DNA of 64,000 nt from Promerops cafer (Eukaryota; Chordata; Aves; Passeriformes; Nectariniidae), in contig VZSE01010018.1 in NCBI GenBank assembly GCA_013398275.1, positions 255,256 through 319,255 on the forward strand, given 5' to 3'. Positions 1 to 12,472 of the stretch are shown here, piece after piece. The notes under the pieces are model-generated. The model did no database searches. It was given only the letters and a program-made list of their open reading frames with translations, and was not told where the DNA came from. The translations under genes were made by a program, and so were the position numbers. Position 1 is the stretch's first letter, and each line of letters opens with the position of its first letter.

Positions 1-261
1 AGACATCAACTTCAGTAGAACATTACCTCATTTTACATACAAAGGACACATTTAGTAATTCTGCAGATGATCAAGCTGATATATCAGTAATGTTAATCAT
101 CAATAAGAAACCCTCCTAGCAAGGACTATGAAATTATTTGGAAATATGTTCTGTTTCCTGAAGCCAGCATGAGTTAGCTTTGGTCCACTCACACTTTCCA
201 TATGAAAGTAACTGCTTAGGGAAATTTGGTATCTTGAATTCAAGTTCTCAAAAGGTCTCCG

Positions 262-288
262 AAGCATTCACAGGTGCACAGAAGTTCA
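262..288 (+). repeat. 27-bp segment repeated inverted at 4719-4745
   Basis: The 27 bases here are the exact reverse complement of 4719-4745, about 4.4 kb away. The match stops sharply on both sides and flanking similarity is weak at best. A perfect 27-mer is far too long to be chance in 64 kb, so both sites probably descend from the same dispersed repeat or from a local duplication and inversion. I do not recognise the family. Confidence 0.75.
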
Positions 289-3200
289 AGACCTACAGAA
301 ACATCAGCGTGGCACGAGGCTCAAAGCTGTGTCAGAGTGTGTCACTAGGTCATGTTCATCCAACATTTATCACTTAGCACCTCCAGTGCAGACTCACAGC
401 GCAGTCAAGCCCCTCTTCTTTCTTTCTCTTACCATCTTAGAAATATTGCTATGAATCTTAAAGGCAAAAAACTTTCCTGTGAGAGAAGTGCTTTCACAGG
501 AAAACAGGAAGAGGCACAAGTAGTATTTTAAATAATGTCTGTTATGTTATATAGCATAGATCACATTTTTTGAGTTCTCCCTCAAAAGCAAAAATGCAGC
601 ACTCCTATTTTTGTGCTATTTAGTCAACTTTTCTTTATCTCAGCAGATTAAAACCTGAAAGTAATCAAGTCTCCCTGTGAATCGAGTGAGACCATTAACT
701 CCTAAGACAGTGATTTTTAGGAGGGTCAGCACCTTGCAAAATGGAATTTAGTTAATGTCATTCATGACTGCAATGAAATGAAAGAGGAAATTACAAATGG
801 AAACACAGAAATTTTGACTGTGATGTTTTAAATCAAAATCCTAATTATTATGAAAACTTCCCAGTAACTTGCAATACCGAACACTTAATGTGCCACAGCT
901 TCACTAATCATTCAGCCCAGTATGTATAAATCCAAACCCCTGGGGAGACAGATTTTGAAATGATCATTTCAGACAGTGTGTACCTCTAATGAATGCATTA
1001 TTTGGGATATTTCCAACATGGTTAATAAGGTAATGTTCATAAAAGAGAAAAATGAATGGTATTTCTAGCCCACCTTATATTCTTGGACAAATTGTGATGA
1101 ACACCATGCATACAAATGACAGAGGATTAATCATAAAAAAAAATTGAAATTCTCTGTTTATTCCAAAGGCAAATAGAGTACATCAGTAAAACAAAAAACA
1201 GGCACCACGCCTGACTTTTCATAGGCAGTGAACTTCAAAACTGACTGATGGTCCAAGTAGTGATTTCAACATCCTTGTCTCCTTTTCTGAAAACTTTGCA
1301 GGACTTTTAAAGACTAAGAACTGATTTTCCAGTTATGACTAGGCTGAAAAACTCAATACAAAGCTAATGTAATGTCTCTTTGAAGAACTGACCTATTTAT
1401 TCCGTATCTATTTCTTTAAGGCCGTGGTAGAACACATTATAGGAACAGGAAGGTTTTTTTTTTCCAGAAATATGTGCATTATATTAAGCAATTTTTAATT
1501 TAGATAGATTGTCACTGTTGTTAGCTAGCACCATCCCAAGAAGTATTTTCCATTAAAACTTAAACATTCTCTTTACACTGTCTTGACACACCACACCTGA
1601 CTGCCTTAAAGACCTGAAGTCCCCAGGGTATTCTACTGTGAATAATTCACATTATGAACAATTTTATTCTTAAAAGCAGTTGTACTAAATGCTGGTGTTG
1701 AACATATTCCATAAAAACGATCATGTCCCAAAAGGCAGAAAAGAGGGATTGAGGTAAAACATGCAGATACTCTTTCCCTTGCTGCAAAGCCACTTGGAAC
1801 CAAAGCAGCTGATACACTTTGAAGAGATACAGTGACTGTGCATCTGTAACTCTAAACTGTGCTAAATCTGATTCCTTAGAGGGGAGGCCAAAGTGACACC
1901 GTGGTGAATTGTTCCTCTGTGATTATGTTAGAAGAACATGCACCCTCAACCTTTTATCACCCAGTGTTAGGCAATTAGCTACAAAATATGGTAAAACCTA
2001 AGGAAATCATAGCAGAGATGCAAAAATGTGGATTAGAAAGCTCTGGAAGCAATTTTTTTGAATGACACCTATTCAGAAGCTCTTAAAACAAGGCAGCAGT
2101 GCAGATTAAACATTAATTTTTGGGATTAAGTCCTAAATTATAATACTTGTGTGGAACAGACATCCCCTCATCATAAAAGTTAAATTCTAAAGCAGAGGAA
2201 GGATTTAGAAGGCATGAAAGCTCAAAGGGATTAATCATATTATAGTAGTGTTTCTCCTTATTTAAAATATAAAGCCCTTTGTCTCAGAGGACATTGAGGA
2301 CACAAGGAATCCGTGAATGAATAACACATTGTGGTACAAGTACACTTCAGGGCTGTTGTCAAATTAAACCAGAACATACTTACTTCTTCAGTGTGCAAAG
2401 CTGAAACGTAACAGAATTAGAATCTCTGTGCACTGCAAAATAGAAATTACAACTATCGAAATAAAGGGCTGAAGATTTTAAGGGATTAAGAATTTTTGAA
2501 TATTTTAATTTAAAAATATTCTATTATGTTGGACAAAGAATAACATCTCTCAGAAGTGTAGCTTCTACTTTTTACAAACATGAAGAGCTGTAAGCAGTTA
2601 ATTATTTCAAATTTGCAGGACTTTTTGCAATCAGCACGTTACCAAGTAGGCACTGAATCCACCTTAAATCTCGTAAGAGAGGAACTAAAGCTAATTGTAA
2701 AATAGAGTATGTTCCTCCTCTCTGACATGAGAAAACCTGTTACTGGTGGATTCCTTTACAAATGCCAATCAGGTCTACTTTATGATATGTTCATTTCATT
2801 GTCTCCAATAATCTGGGACACCCTGTTCTTTTGCTGACCTTTGATGACCCTGTCTCATTCTTCTGGTCTATACCACACATCTCCATTGATCTGTAGACAA
2901 AGCACTGTCAGATGGAATCAATACATCATTCCTTCAGCAACAAGACTGGCTTTTGCTCAGTTTACTTTCTTTTTTTTTTTTTTAACAGATCAATAGTGCT
3001 AAACTGATGTATTGTAAATTGGGGTGTAATTAGTACCTGTCTGCAGGCCTGTTAACAAGCTGCTAAAATATTATGCAGACTTTTTTAGTTAAACTGAACA
3101 GTTTAAACTCTCTTCAGCCGTTAGTAGGTGGCCATTTTAAAGAAATGTAGAGGAGAATAGACTCCATAAAAACCATGCCCCCAATGGTTACACAGAAAGT

Positions 3201-3369
3201 TTTCACTCTGTGCTAATAATGAATAGACACAATGATTAAAACAAAACACATAATAAAATTAAATCATCAAACCTGAATGTCACCAGTGAATAACTCTCCC
3301 TTCCTTCCATTTAAGACAATTTTGAGTAACAATTTTATACTGAAATTTCATTATATTGCTAAGCCTATA

Positions 3370-3397
3370 TTAGAGTATTCTCTTTAGAGTATTCTCT
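3370..3397 (+). repeat. Tandem duplication, 14 bp x 2
   Basis: The unit TTAGAGTATTCTCT occurs twice head to tail with no mismatch. Replication slippage is the simplest origin. No function is suggested. Confidence 0.9.
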
Positions 3398-4718
3398 TAA
3401 GTTTCTGACATCACCACTTCAGTTACAAATCAGATATGATTGATGCCATCCAGGCCAAAATTTTTATTGCAGCACACTAATTCTGACTCAGTAAAAGTAA
3501 AATTAAGATGATATACCACTACAGACATATATAGCAAATCTGCTTTGCTAAAATCTATAAGCATCACTACATCAGGGACATAGAAGATGCTGAGCAGCAT
3601 TTGTGTGTTTTTGAAAAAGAATAACAGAAAAGCAGCAAAACTTAAGTTTACTTGCTGGACTATCACTTTTCAGATCAAGTTCCTCACTGAAAAAGCAGAG
3701 ACTCTGCAGAACCACAAACCCTTTGCAAAAACTCTTGGTTTTAAGTGTTGCGTTCAAAACCTTTAGGCCTGTTGATGGAGATTATTGTTACTGAACTTTT
3801 ATTCAGGCAAAACCTGATGTCAAGGAGAAAGACATGCTACATATTATTCTCTGTTGCTTCTTCTCTTCCACCCTGGCTTGTCTCTTTTTTTTATTTCCCT
3901 CTCTCACTTGGCCAAAGCTATTCTGCTGACTGCTTCCCTGGTGTCCTGCTTACCCAAGAACTTCCTTTAAACATCCCCTGAGACCTCTCATTTCCTTACC
4001 TCTGTTATTCCTCTGCACTGTTCTTTCGCAGGTTCCTGGAATTGCTCTCTGGAAACCATTGGTTTGAGGAACCCAACTCAAAATACTTTATGGAGAGAGG
4101 CCAGGCTCAGCAGCACCACAGGAACAGACCCAAACCAACATGCTCAGTCCCCAGAAGAAGACTACACCACACCACCGCTCACTGCTGAAATTCCGAAGTA
4201 AACTCATATATTCTGGTTTAGTGTGAGTGCACACCTGATCCCAGAGATGTCTTAAATGGGTTACTGTCCTTTTCTACCACTCATCATTATGAACTCATCT
4301 CCCAGTATCACATTAATTCAGGTCTCAAGCCCACAGTGTTTACTGAAGTCTAGGACAGGCTGCATAAGAGGCACAGGTAATGTAGCAAAATGCTAATCTG
4401 TGAGTCCTGTAATTACATCAGACTCCCCACTCACACTGAAAGCAAAACTCTTCAATAACTGTTGAGGAAGAAAGAAAAACCTAAGACACCTGAATAGAGG
4501 ACAAAAGTCCTGTAAAAAGAAAAGAAAAAAAAAATTGTAAGCAGAGCAGTGACTCCACTTTTTTTATTTTTCTTTAAATAAACATGAATTGAAGGGAAAA
4601 GTGCAAAGGTGCCTCTTTCCATCAGATAATGGGTATCCATGAGAGAGAGGTGAGCACTAATTTTTCATTTAGGTTCAACTAAACAAACTCCAAGTGACCA
4701 ACATCTCACTTCATGAGA

Positions 4719-4745
4719 TGAACTTCTGTGCACCTGTGAATGCTT
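4719..4745 (-). repeat. Inverted partner of the 27-bp repeat at 262-288
   Basis: This is the exact reverse complement of 262-288. It sits at the left edge of the GC-rich island, so the island may be part of a larger dispersed element of which only this core is shared with the distal copy. Confidence 0.75.
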
Positions 4746-5350
4746 TCCTCCAGGCTTGGTGGGAAAGCAGCCGTGTGTCTGGGCTGCCCACGCAGGGACA
4801 AGGATGCTGGATCCTGCAGAGGAAGTGACAGATGTCTGAAGGTGAGCAGGCAGCAGCACGGGTCCCGCTGTGCCCGTGCTGCTCGGGATGGCATCTGCTG
4901 CTCTCACGCAGATGGCCAGGGCCAGCAGCCCTGGGAGCCTTGGGGCTGGGAATCGCCGTCCCTGTGCGGAGCCCCGGGGCTGCGGCTGTGCCCACACCTG
5001 GAGATTCTCAGGATCAGCTCCATAACCAGGAGCAGCGGCTGCCCTGGGAGGCAGGTGTCAGCCCAAGGAGCCAGGACATCTCTCCTTCCCCACAGCTATG
5101 CTGAGTGTGAAATTTAAAGCAATTTGTTCAAACCCACCTATTCTTCTTTATCGAGAAGGGCTGTTTCTCCCAGGGCTCCCAAAGCTCTCACCCTGGGGCT
5201 GGGAGATTGCCCAAGCTCCATTAGCACAGGAGCTGCAGGATTTTCGCTTGGGGCTGTTCATCTCTGGGAGATTTTGTGGGGCACAAGGGCATGCAGACTC
5301 ACTGCCATTCAAAGGATCTTGGCTGTGCAAGCTCCAGCGGGGATAAAGCA
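4719..5350. other. GC-rich island in AT-rich DNA
   Basis: From about 4.72 to 5.35 kb the sequence becomes clearly GC-rich, with more than ten CpGs between 4770 and 4990, and overlapping open frames of 60 to 125 codons on both strands. None resembles a known protein and the frames coincide with the composition shift, so they are probably chance. On the plus strand a GTGAGC donor-like site near 4842 and a pyrimidine-rich CCCCACAG acceptor-like site ending near 5096 would define an intron of about 255 bp, but no exon is supported. An old LTR or other transposon remnant is an equally good reading. Confidence 0.5.
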
Positions 5351-8300
5351 AGATGAAACTGAGGGAAAGGAAGAGAAAGGTCAGCAGGACTAGTGGAAGT
5401 GCATTTGACTGAGTACACTGTTCTAGAAAACAACTGAAAATTTTGAGTATCCCGCCAAGTCTTTTCTGCTCTGGAACCTTATAAATTTGAGGTTACCTTT
5501 ATTTGTTTCAATGTCCAAAACATAGGTCCAAAAATTATTAATTAAAAACCCTCTTCTACAGCATGATTAAAACATATGAAGTTTTCAAATTCTTTTTTTT
5601 GATTTTCACAGCATTAGTAGAAATGACTTTTCTCATTTACTCTTCCTCTTGTTTTGGTTATAGGCAGTCTATCACTCCAATAATAGATCAAATATGGACA
5701 ATCTGCTTTTTTCAATCAGTCTTATGCTTTCAAAGTTCCATGCATCAGTGGAAATGACACCATTGGTTATATCTCTAATCTTTTCATTGTGGGAGGGGAA
5801 AAAACCCCAACAAAAACCAAGCTAAGACTACAACCCTATGCATCTGTGCATAAAAAAGAGAGATGAACCAATTTTTTTGTTATTTTGTACCTCTGTCCAG
5901 AAGCACTCATCTCTGCCCAATATTCTGAGATCTATTTTCCTTTAGTTCTAATTACCTTCTGTCAGAAATTACAGAAGATAATTTAATGATTTGACTGTTA
6001 CTTCAATTTAGATTTGGAAATAACAGACGTGCGATAAAATTCTTCTTAGACATGCCACATGCCAATATTCTTGGTTTCTTTTAATCCTGCAGGGGAACTA
6101 CTTTTCACACTGCAAGAGAACTTGAAAGACATTGAACTAGATGTCTGTAAAAGCTGTTAATTTTTAATTCTTTCTTGTGAAAATGACAAGGAATGTAGGA
6201 GCACACACCCACGATATGGGTGTGAAGCCCTAGGTTCAAAGAAAGGCAAGGCAGCACAGTACAGCAACTCTTCCATTTAATTCTAAATCCAAAAACAGTG
6301 ATTCTGTGAATGTAAGAATGTTTATTTCCTGTATAACCCCATCTTTTCTCATTCTCTCTATGTGTCTAACTAACATTCAGTCTCACTTGTCAAGAAAAGG
6401 AAAATCTGAACTGCATGTGCTACTTTATGCATCACACAGCACAATTCTCCTGTGAAGCATTAACTCTAATCCAGTCAAATGCATCATGTATTTCTAGCAA
6501 AACACAAATTCAAGGCCCCACCACTGCCTGCTGTTCTATAATACTTTTTGCATCTTCCTCTACCTTTATCTGTCACTCTGCTCCCTTGGGAGGAATCATG
6601 CCATGCCCATGGGGTGGCTCTTGCACAGAGCAAGAACCTCCAGGAGGAATACAGTCTGAGACAAGGGCAGCTCCACACAGCCCTCTCTCCCTCACAGCAG
6701 TGTTTGGTGGCAAGTGGGTAACTAACATGTTATTTCTACTCTTCCTTCTCGCTCTACATTTCCTCTACATTTCTTCCCCTGTATTTAATGCCTCTAAGTC
6801 CAGAATAGTCAGGTACGGAGCTGCCTAAATAACCACAAGGCGGCTTTGGCCAACCACAGGCAACAAAATAGCACAGCACAATAATCTAATTTGCCTTATG
6901 GAGCATTTGAGGCAGATTGTGCATCTTCCCTGTCCTCAGCAGGAATGGGTATACAGCCACTGAGCTTGGTTTAATAAAGGACATGAGTAACAGAGCTCAT
7001 GTGTGCATGCAATTCTGTCTTCACCACTCCTTTTACTATGTTTATGCCTCCTGGAGTGACCTCTAATATTATCAAACTGAAAAAAAATTCAAGCTTCTGT
7101 CCATTAAAAGCAAATGCAAAATTAAGTTTTAAAAAGTCAACAGAAAAAGCCAATACATATTTTCTCCTTAAGCCTTACAGATTAAATCATCCTTTATGTG
7201 TTAGTCTTACATTAGTCTGTACAGATCTTCCAGTGTTAGGAGACTAGTCCACATAACCCTGCATAATAAACATTCTTGAGAAATATAAGGCACAAACAAC
7301 AAAAAGTCTAGTTTAAGCAACTCATTTTTATAATTCTATAAACTATCTAATGGAGTTAAAGGTGTTGAAAAGTTGTCTGCCCAAATGTAAACACTGATCA
7401 CCAAAAAACTGATAAAATCTGAAATTCATAGTTCAGGTTTGTTAAACAGAGAAAGCAAACTAATTTTTGCCTATTAAAATGATGAATTTGGTGCAGTACA
7501 GATGTATTGGGGAAAAGGATTTCACATTCTGTGTTCAAACTGAAAACTTAAACAGACATAAGCTGGCTGGTTGATTCAGGTGAAATGAGTCAACGCAACA
7601 CCAGATGCAGAGACTGCGAGTGTGACAGTTGGGGAGCAAATGTTTTATGGATCCAAAACCCTGCTGTGCTTTTTTGTCTATTCTTCTTTCTGCCAGTACT
7701 CACCATCCAGCTTTTATCTGCAGGAAATGTCCACCGTTTCAGCCTTGGGTAGCTGCTTTCCCTCACGTGCAGCCAACCGTCAACAAGCAACATTTCCTCC
7801 TGCTGGGAGGATGCTACATGCAACATATTTCATGACTGCCAGCAATGGGGGTTCATTAATCAGCCTTTAGGAGGTGCTGAAATAGGCACAGACAGACACA
7901 AAATGAAAAGAATAGCAGGAAAACTGAAAATTTAGAGTAATCCAAGGTCTTCTCTCCAGAAAGTAATCTCAGTAGGTTTGGTTCAATGCATCAGTTAAAG
8001 CTCAAATACCTCAGTGTTATTTCCAGGGTTAGACTTCAAATGAAGCTTTTAGCAACTCTGCTCAGGACTCAGGCTTCCAAAAATGCTTTCTCCTTAAAAT
8101 AGTGCACGGAAGAAACTATTCAGGACCAGAGGCATTGCCAAAGAGACACTCCAAAATTATTATTAAAGATAAATCATCACAAATTGCTACCTAAATCATT
8201 ACTACCTAGTTACTAAAAAGAACAGAACTCCAGGTTTTGCAGAACTGAAAGCTATCTGTGGTAGGGCTGAGTAATACCAGTTGAAACACTGACCTGTTTT

Positions 8301-8940
8301 ATTGTCTGTCCTCGATGACAGCAATTACCCAGGATAGGCAGGATATGAACAGGCTCTGTTACCTTCAAATACTCCTATTAGCAGTACAGCTTAATCATTC
8401 ACCCCCTGAGCATTCATACATTCAATTCCCCTTTCTCTCAAATTTGTGATTCTGGTGTATTCAAAGTCATATATGACAATTATTTTTTAAAACATCACTG
8501 ATGCATCCAGTCCACCAAGTAAATACTCCCATCCTCACTGAACAATTAAAAAGCATATATAAATTTAATAAAACTACACTTTCTTTTGTCTACCATTTTT
8601 AAGGTTAAGTAGCACAAGATTAATTTCATATATTAGCAGAAATTATGAGTAAGAGCAAAGCCAGAACCTTAATTAGAAAGAATATAAACATAAGATTCTC
8701 ATATCAGCTATAACTCAGCATAGCTTAATTATGCTCCTTTTTTATATTTTCATCAGGCATTAATAAAATCCCTGTCATAGTACAGATACATATATGGCTC
8801 TGAAAATTAAAGCATCTTCAGATAATCAAGACCGTGAGAGATATTGAAAAAGAAACAAGAAGATAAGTTGCTTTGGGAATTACTGCTCTTACATTTACTT
8901 TCCCAGTAGACATGAAGGAAATGCTCTACCTGCCTGTGTG
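5351..8940. other. Non-coding DNA, no gene seen
   Basis: Open frames here reach 137 codons (6415-6828) but have no recognisable domain or biased composition. The only structured item is a short hairpin at 6204-6224. No transposon family is recognisable by eye. Confidence 0.55.
6204..6224. repeat. Short perfect hairpin, 8-bp arms
   Basis: CACACCCA and TGGGTGTG are exact reverse complements separated by CGATA. An 8-bp arm with a 5-nt loop is expected several times by chance in 64 kb, so this is recorded as structure only. Confidence 0.8.
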
Positions 8941-9436
8941 AGGGCAGGAAGGCTCTGCAGAGGGAATCTGGATCCATGGGCTGAGGTCCAACAAGGACAA
9001 GTGCCCTTGAGTCACAACAACCCCACACAGCTTTGAAGGCTGGGGCAGAGTGGCAAACCTGCCCAGCCGAAAGGATGTGGGGATGCTGGCTGACAGTGGC
9101 TGAACATGAGCCATCTGTAGCCAAAAAAACAGTGGCACCTGGCCTGGATCAGCAGTGGCGTGGCAGCAGGACCAGGGCAGTGATTGTCCCATGTGCTGGG
9201 CACTGCTGAGGTCACACCTCAATCCTGTGTTCAGTTCTGGGCGCCTCACTGCTAGAAGGACCTTGGTGCTGGAGCATGTCCAGAGAAGGGCAACGGAGCT
9301 GGGGAAGGGTCTGGAGCACAAGGCTGGTAAGGAGCAGCTGAGGGAGCTGGGGTTTGGGTTTGGCAGTGCTGCATTAATGGTTGGGCTCGATCTAAAAGGT
9401 CTTTTCCAACCTAAAGGATTTTATGATCCAATGATC
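8941..9436 (+). mobile_element. CR1 LINE fragment with internal deletion
   Basis: This is a 5'-truncated, decayed copy of an avian CR1 non-LTR retrotransposon on the plus strand. It runs from the late ORF2 (reverse transcriptase C-terminal) region to the 3' end. Recognisable CR1 features are a block around 9070-9110 encoding the 'LNMSHL'-type region, the run VQRRATELGKGLEHK at about 9280-9325 (CR1 proteins usually have VQRRATKLVKGLENK), and the 3' UTR from about 9362 with the typical 'ggctcgat...ggtcttttccaac' ending in short ATGAT-type tail repeats near 9435. Sequence equivalent to the last roughly 300 or more bases of ORF2 is missing at a junction near 9351-9361, where ORF2 'ctgggg' passes straight into 3' UTR sequence. 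Frameshifts make it non-functional. Boundaries are by eye. Confidence 0.9.
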
Positions 9437-12400
9437 TGGAAAAACAATTTCACTGTCCATCCAGATTCACAAACTGGTATGGGCATTTTGTCAGGAGCAC
9501 AGTGAGCCATTTTTCATTAACAATACCAAAGAACTTTGAGATCCTCCAATACCTGGTAAATATAAAATATTACTAATATATTTTATCTTTTTGTGCAAAG
9601 TAACAGAACATGGGTAGGCTGTGAATGAAGAACTATGGATGTTAACTTGTTTCTACCAGATCGCCTGCTAACTGGGCACTGGAAAGATTTATGTACCAGT
9701 GTTTCAGGATTCCTATCAATAAAGTAGAAAAAAAGACACTAACTTCTTGAAAAGTGTTTGAAGGGTCACTGTTTGGGAATGAATATATATACTCTCCCTC
9801 AGCATTTCCATAATACAATTGGAATGAATACCTTGTTGAAGAAATGCAAACAATTTCATCTGCGTAGCAACTAGCTGTACTTTTATTCTGAAAATTTAAA
9901 ATTCTTGTTAAATTTTTTAAAGACAGGTTAAAATACTCTTAAACAGAGTACCTAATGTACAAGGCAGCTGGCTGGCTTGAAAGAGACCACATTTTTTTTC
10001 TGTATAACAATTGCTAATAATGAATAATCCTCTCCTTTGCTTCCTGCAGCTCATCTTTCTGGGGGGTTTGTTTTGCTGAAGGCCGGTGGTGAGAAAGAGG
10101 TGGAGCACTCACGGTGAGGAATAATAAAGGCAACACGCAGCAAATTTCTGACTAATTAAGTGATATCTCCACAGGAGCACTGGCTATACAAGAGGAATAC
10201 TTGAACAGAAGAGTAAACAAGATACATTTTCCTTCAAATTCACAACAAAAAATTCCTCTTTACTACCACTTATTTGCCGGACATAATTCCACCCACTGAT
10301 GTTCCACGTCAGACTATTATTTCTGAGACTAAATGAAGGGTGATCAAAACTGGCCCTACAAAGCACAAAGAAAAGCTGGTTTGGCTACAAAAAGGAGGCC
10401 TGTTTTCTGCTCGTGAAAAAACATTCAGAGTAAGAATATTAACATCTACAAGTCTCAGATAATGTGACCCCTCCAAGAATCACAAGTCTGACTTGGATGC
10501 CTTAACAAATTCAGGAAATGAAAGCCTACCTCCCTGTTTCTTCTTATTTGTTTGGCACCTCCTGTTCTATGGCACAGAATTGGTGACTATATCAGGGTTC
10601 AGAAAAAGTTTGTGCATCCTTGTGTTCCAGCAAGAGGACAGATCCTATTTGCTGAAGGCTTTGTTTTGTAACGACCTTGATGATGAATTGGATTTAAGCA
10701 GAAAACCTGGAAGTGAAAGACTACCTGAGTAATCTGCTTTCTCCTTATATTATTTTGATATTAAAAATAAGTGTTACCACAAATAGTACAGCCAAGTTTG
10801 AGAATAACTCTGCTTACAGAAAAAACTGTGATTCACCTGATGTATCCATCTCTAACAGTTGTTCTCAGAGCAATTAATTCCTGTATTCCTCCATGCATAT
10901 TCAATGATAACAACAAAAAGGGACATGAATTTAGATGCCATCTTTTATTCTGGGAGCACGGCAAGAACTTCCAATTTAAATATGTATGCACACAATGAGG
11001 CCAGTGCAGGACTTCCCACAGAAACAGACACCTTTTGTTGTTATTTGTTACGGTAGCAGCCATTCACAATTTTACGCGGGTTTCCATAAAGCCTTTTTGT
11101 ATTTGATATCTCAATTTTTAATATTAAAGCACTCCACCGCTCTGCATGGGTATCAGAGACCCTAGAGATTATACAAAATAGGAAACAGTATTACAGCTCT
11201 GTGCTAACAAGCTAAGCAGTTGGCACTTTTATAAACACACAGTGTAAAGTGCATTTACCTTGGACTTCAGATTCTTTGGGAATGAATAGCTACACCAAGC
11301 AGACATAGCCTAGCCTGTACCAAAAAAAAGAAATCACGTCCACTGTTCTTTGTGTAGCTAGCAACCAAATCATTAGCACAATCACCAGTTTACTAGCATT
11401 GCCTTTACAGAAAAAATAAGCAATAAAATCACCAGCCCAACAACTACTGTGGCATTGCCAACAAATAAAAATAATGGCTATCACTAGTAGATTAAACAAA
11501 ATAAATTAATGCCATCACATTTATATAAATAACTCCCTAAAGAACAAATCTCCCTGTAAGAGTAAAGACTCCAAGCTGGTATTTTCACACTAGGATAACA
11601 CAGGCACAGGACAGTACCTCCAGCAACTCTCAGTGAAATACCACAAAAATAATTTCAGACTACCAGGTGGAGCTGCTGCATGCTGAAGTTGAGTCTCTTC
11701 CTTTTTTGCTTAAACTTTGATTGACACAAGGAATCTGAATTATGATTTATTCTTGTAACACTTTCCCACACCCCACTAATGAAATGCATCCCAAGCCTCA
11801 TATATGTAATATTAACAAAACACTAAAACATTTGGAGCTGTAAAGTGGGAAGCAGTCTGGATCAATGCAAGTGCATGAACATTTTCAGATGCCACTTGAA
11901 AGTATTAACAACTCACAATCATTTGCTGACGATACGTCGATTCCTTCTCCGTTGAAAATTACTGGCCATAAATCAGGCAAACATTTACAGGAATCTGCAA
12001 ATGAAACAGCTAAATCCATGATGACAGAGAGCCTCATAAAAGCAGCCCATTTATTCCCTCTGAGCACTCATCCCCACCAGAGGGATCAATAGCAAACCTC
12101 ATACAATATACTTCTAAATGTCATGCTGCAAATCCTCTTTGCATTTATGCAGACGGAGAAGACCCTCCTCCAGCTTTAGAAGCTGAAATGAAGTAAAAAG
12201 CATATTAAATGTCTAAAAACCAGTAAATCTAAGGGAGAACCTTTTATTCTTAGGCCTGTGATTTTAACACCTATTCTTAAAAACCGTAAGGATTATAACA
12301 CTCTGAAAGATAAAGACTGCAACTAGAGAAAAAACAAACAAAAAAAAGGATGTTGAGGAATTAAGGAAATGTATCTATCCACTGTCTGGTAATTAAAAAA

Positions 12401-12443
12401 CCCCAGCGGGCAGGGAAGTGATATCAAATTGAACACTGACAGT

Positions 12444-12472
12444 CTCAGTTTCCCTGGCTTCTGGAAACTGAG
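12444..12472. repeat. Perfect hairpin, 10-bp arms, 9-nt loop
   Basis: CTCAGTTTCC (12444-12453) and GGAAACTGAG (12463-12472) are exact reverse complements around a 9-nt loop. In RNA a G-U and a further G-C pair could extend the stem to about 12 bp. This is too short for a classical microRNA precursor, and the flanks do not continue the pairing. Confidence 0.8.

Larger units (their letters stand above)
1..4718. other. Non-coding AT-rich DNA, no gene seen
   Basis: No open frame resembles a known protein. Visible content is a T run near 2970-2983 followed by AACAG, which resembles a 3' splice acceptor but has no supported exon after it; a 14-bp tandem duplication at 3370-3397; and the 27-bp segment at 262-288 that recurs inverted at 4719-4745. 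The rest is unique-looking sequence without an identifiable repeat family. Confidence 0.6.

Noticed and set aside
4665..5393. Overlapping frames of 62 to 125 codons on both strands
   Set aside because: They coincide with a GC-rich island, where stop codons are scarce by composition.
8807..9321. Minus-strand frames of 105 and 131 codons over the CR1 copy
   Set aside because: They are antisense shadows of the plus-strand CR1 fragment.
9155..9505. 116-codon plus frame as a gene
   Set aside because: It is the decayed CR1 reverse-transcriptase C-terminus running on into unrelated flanking DNA.
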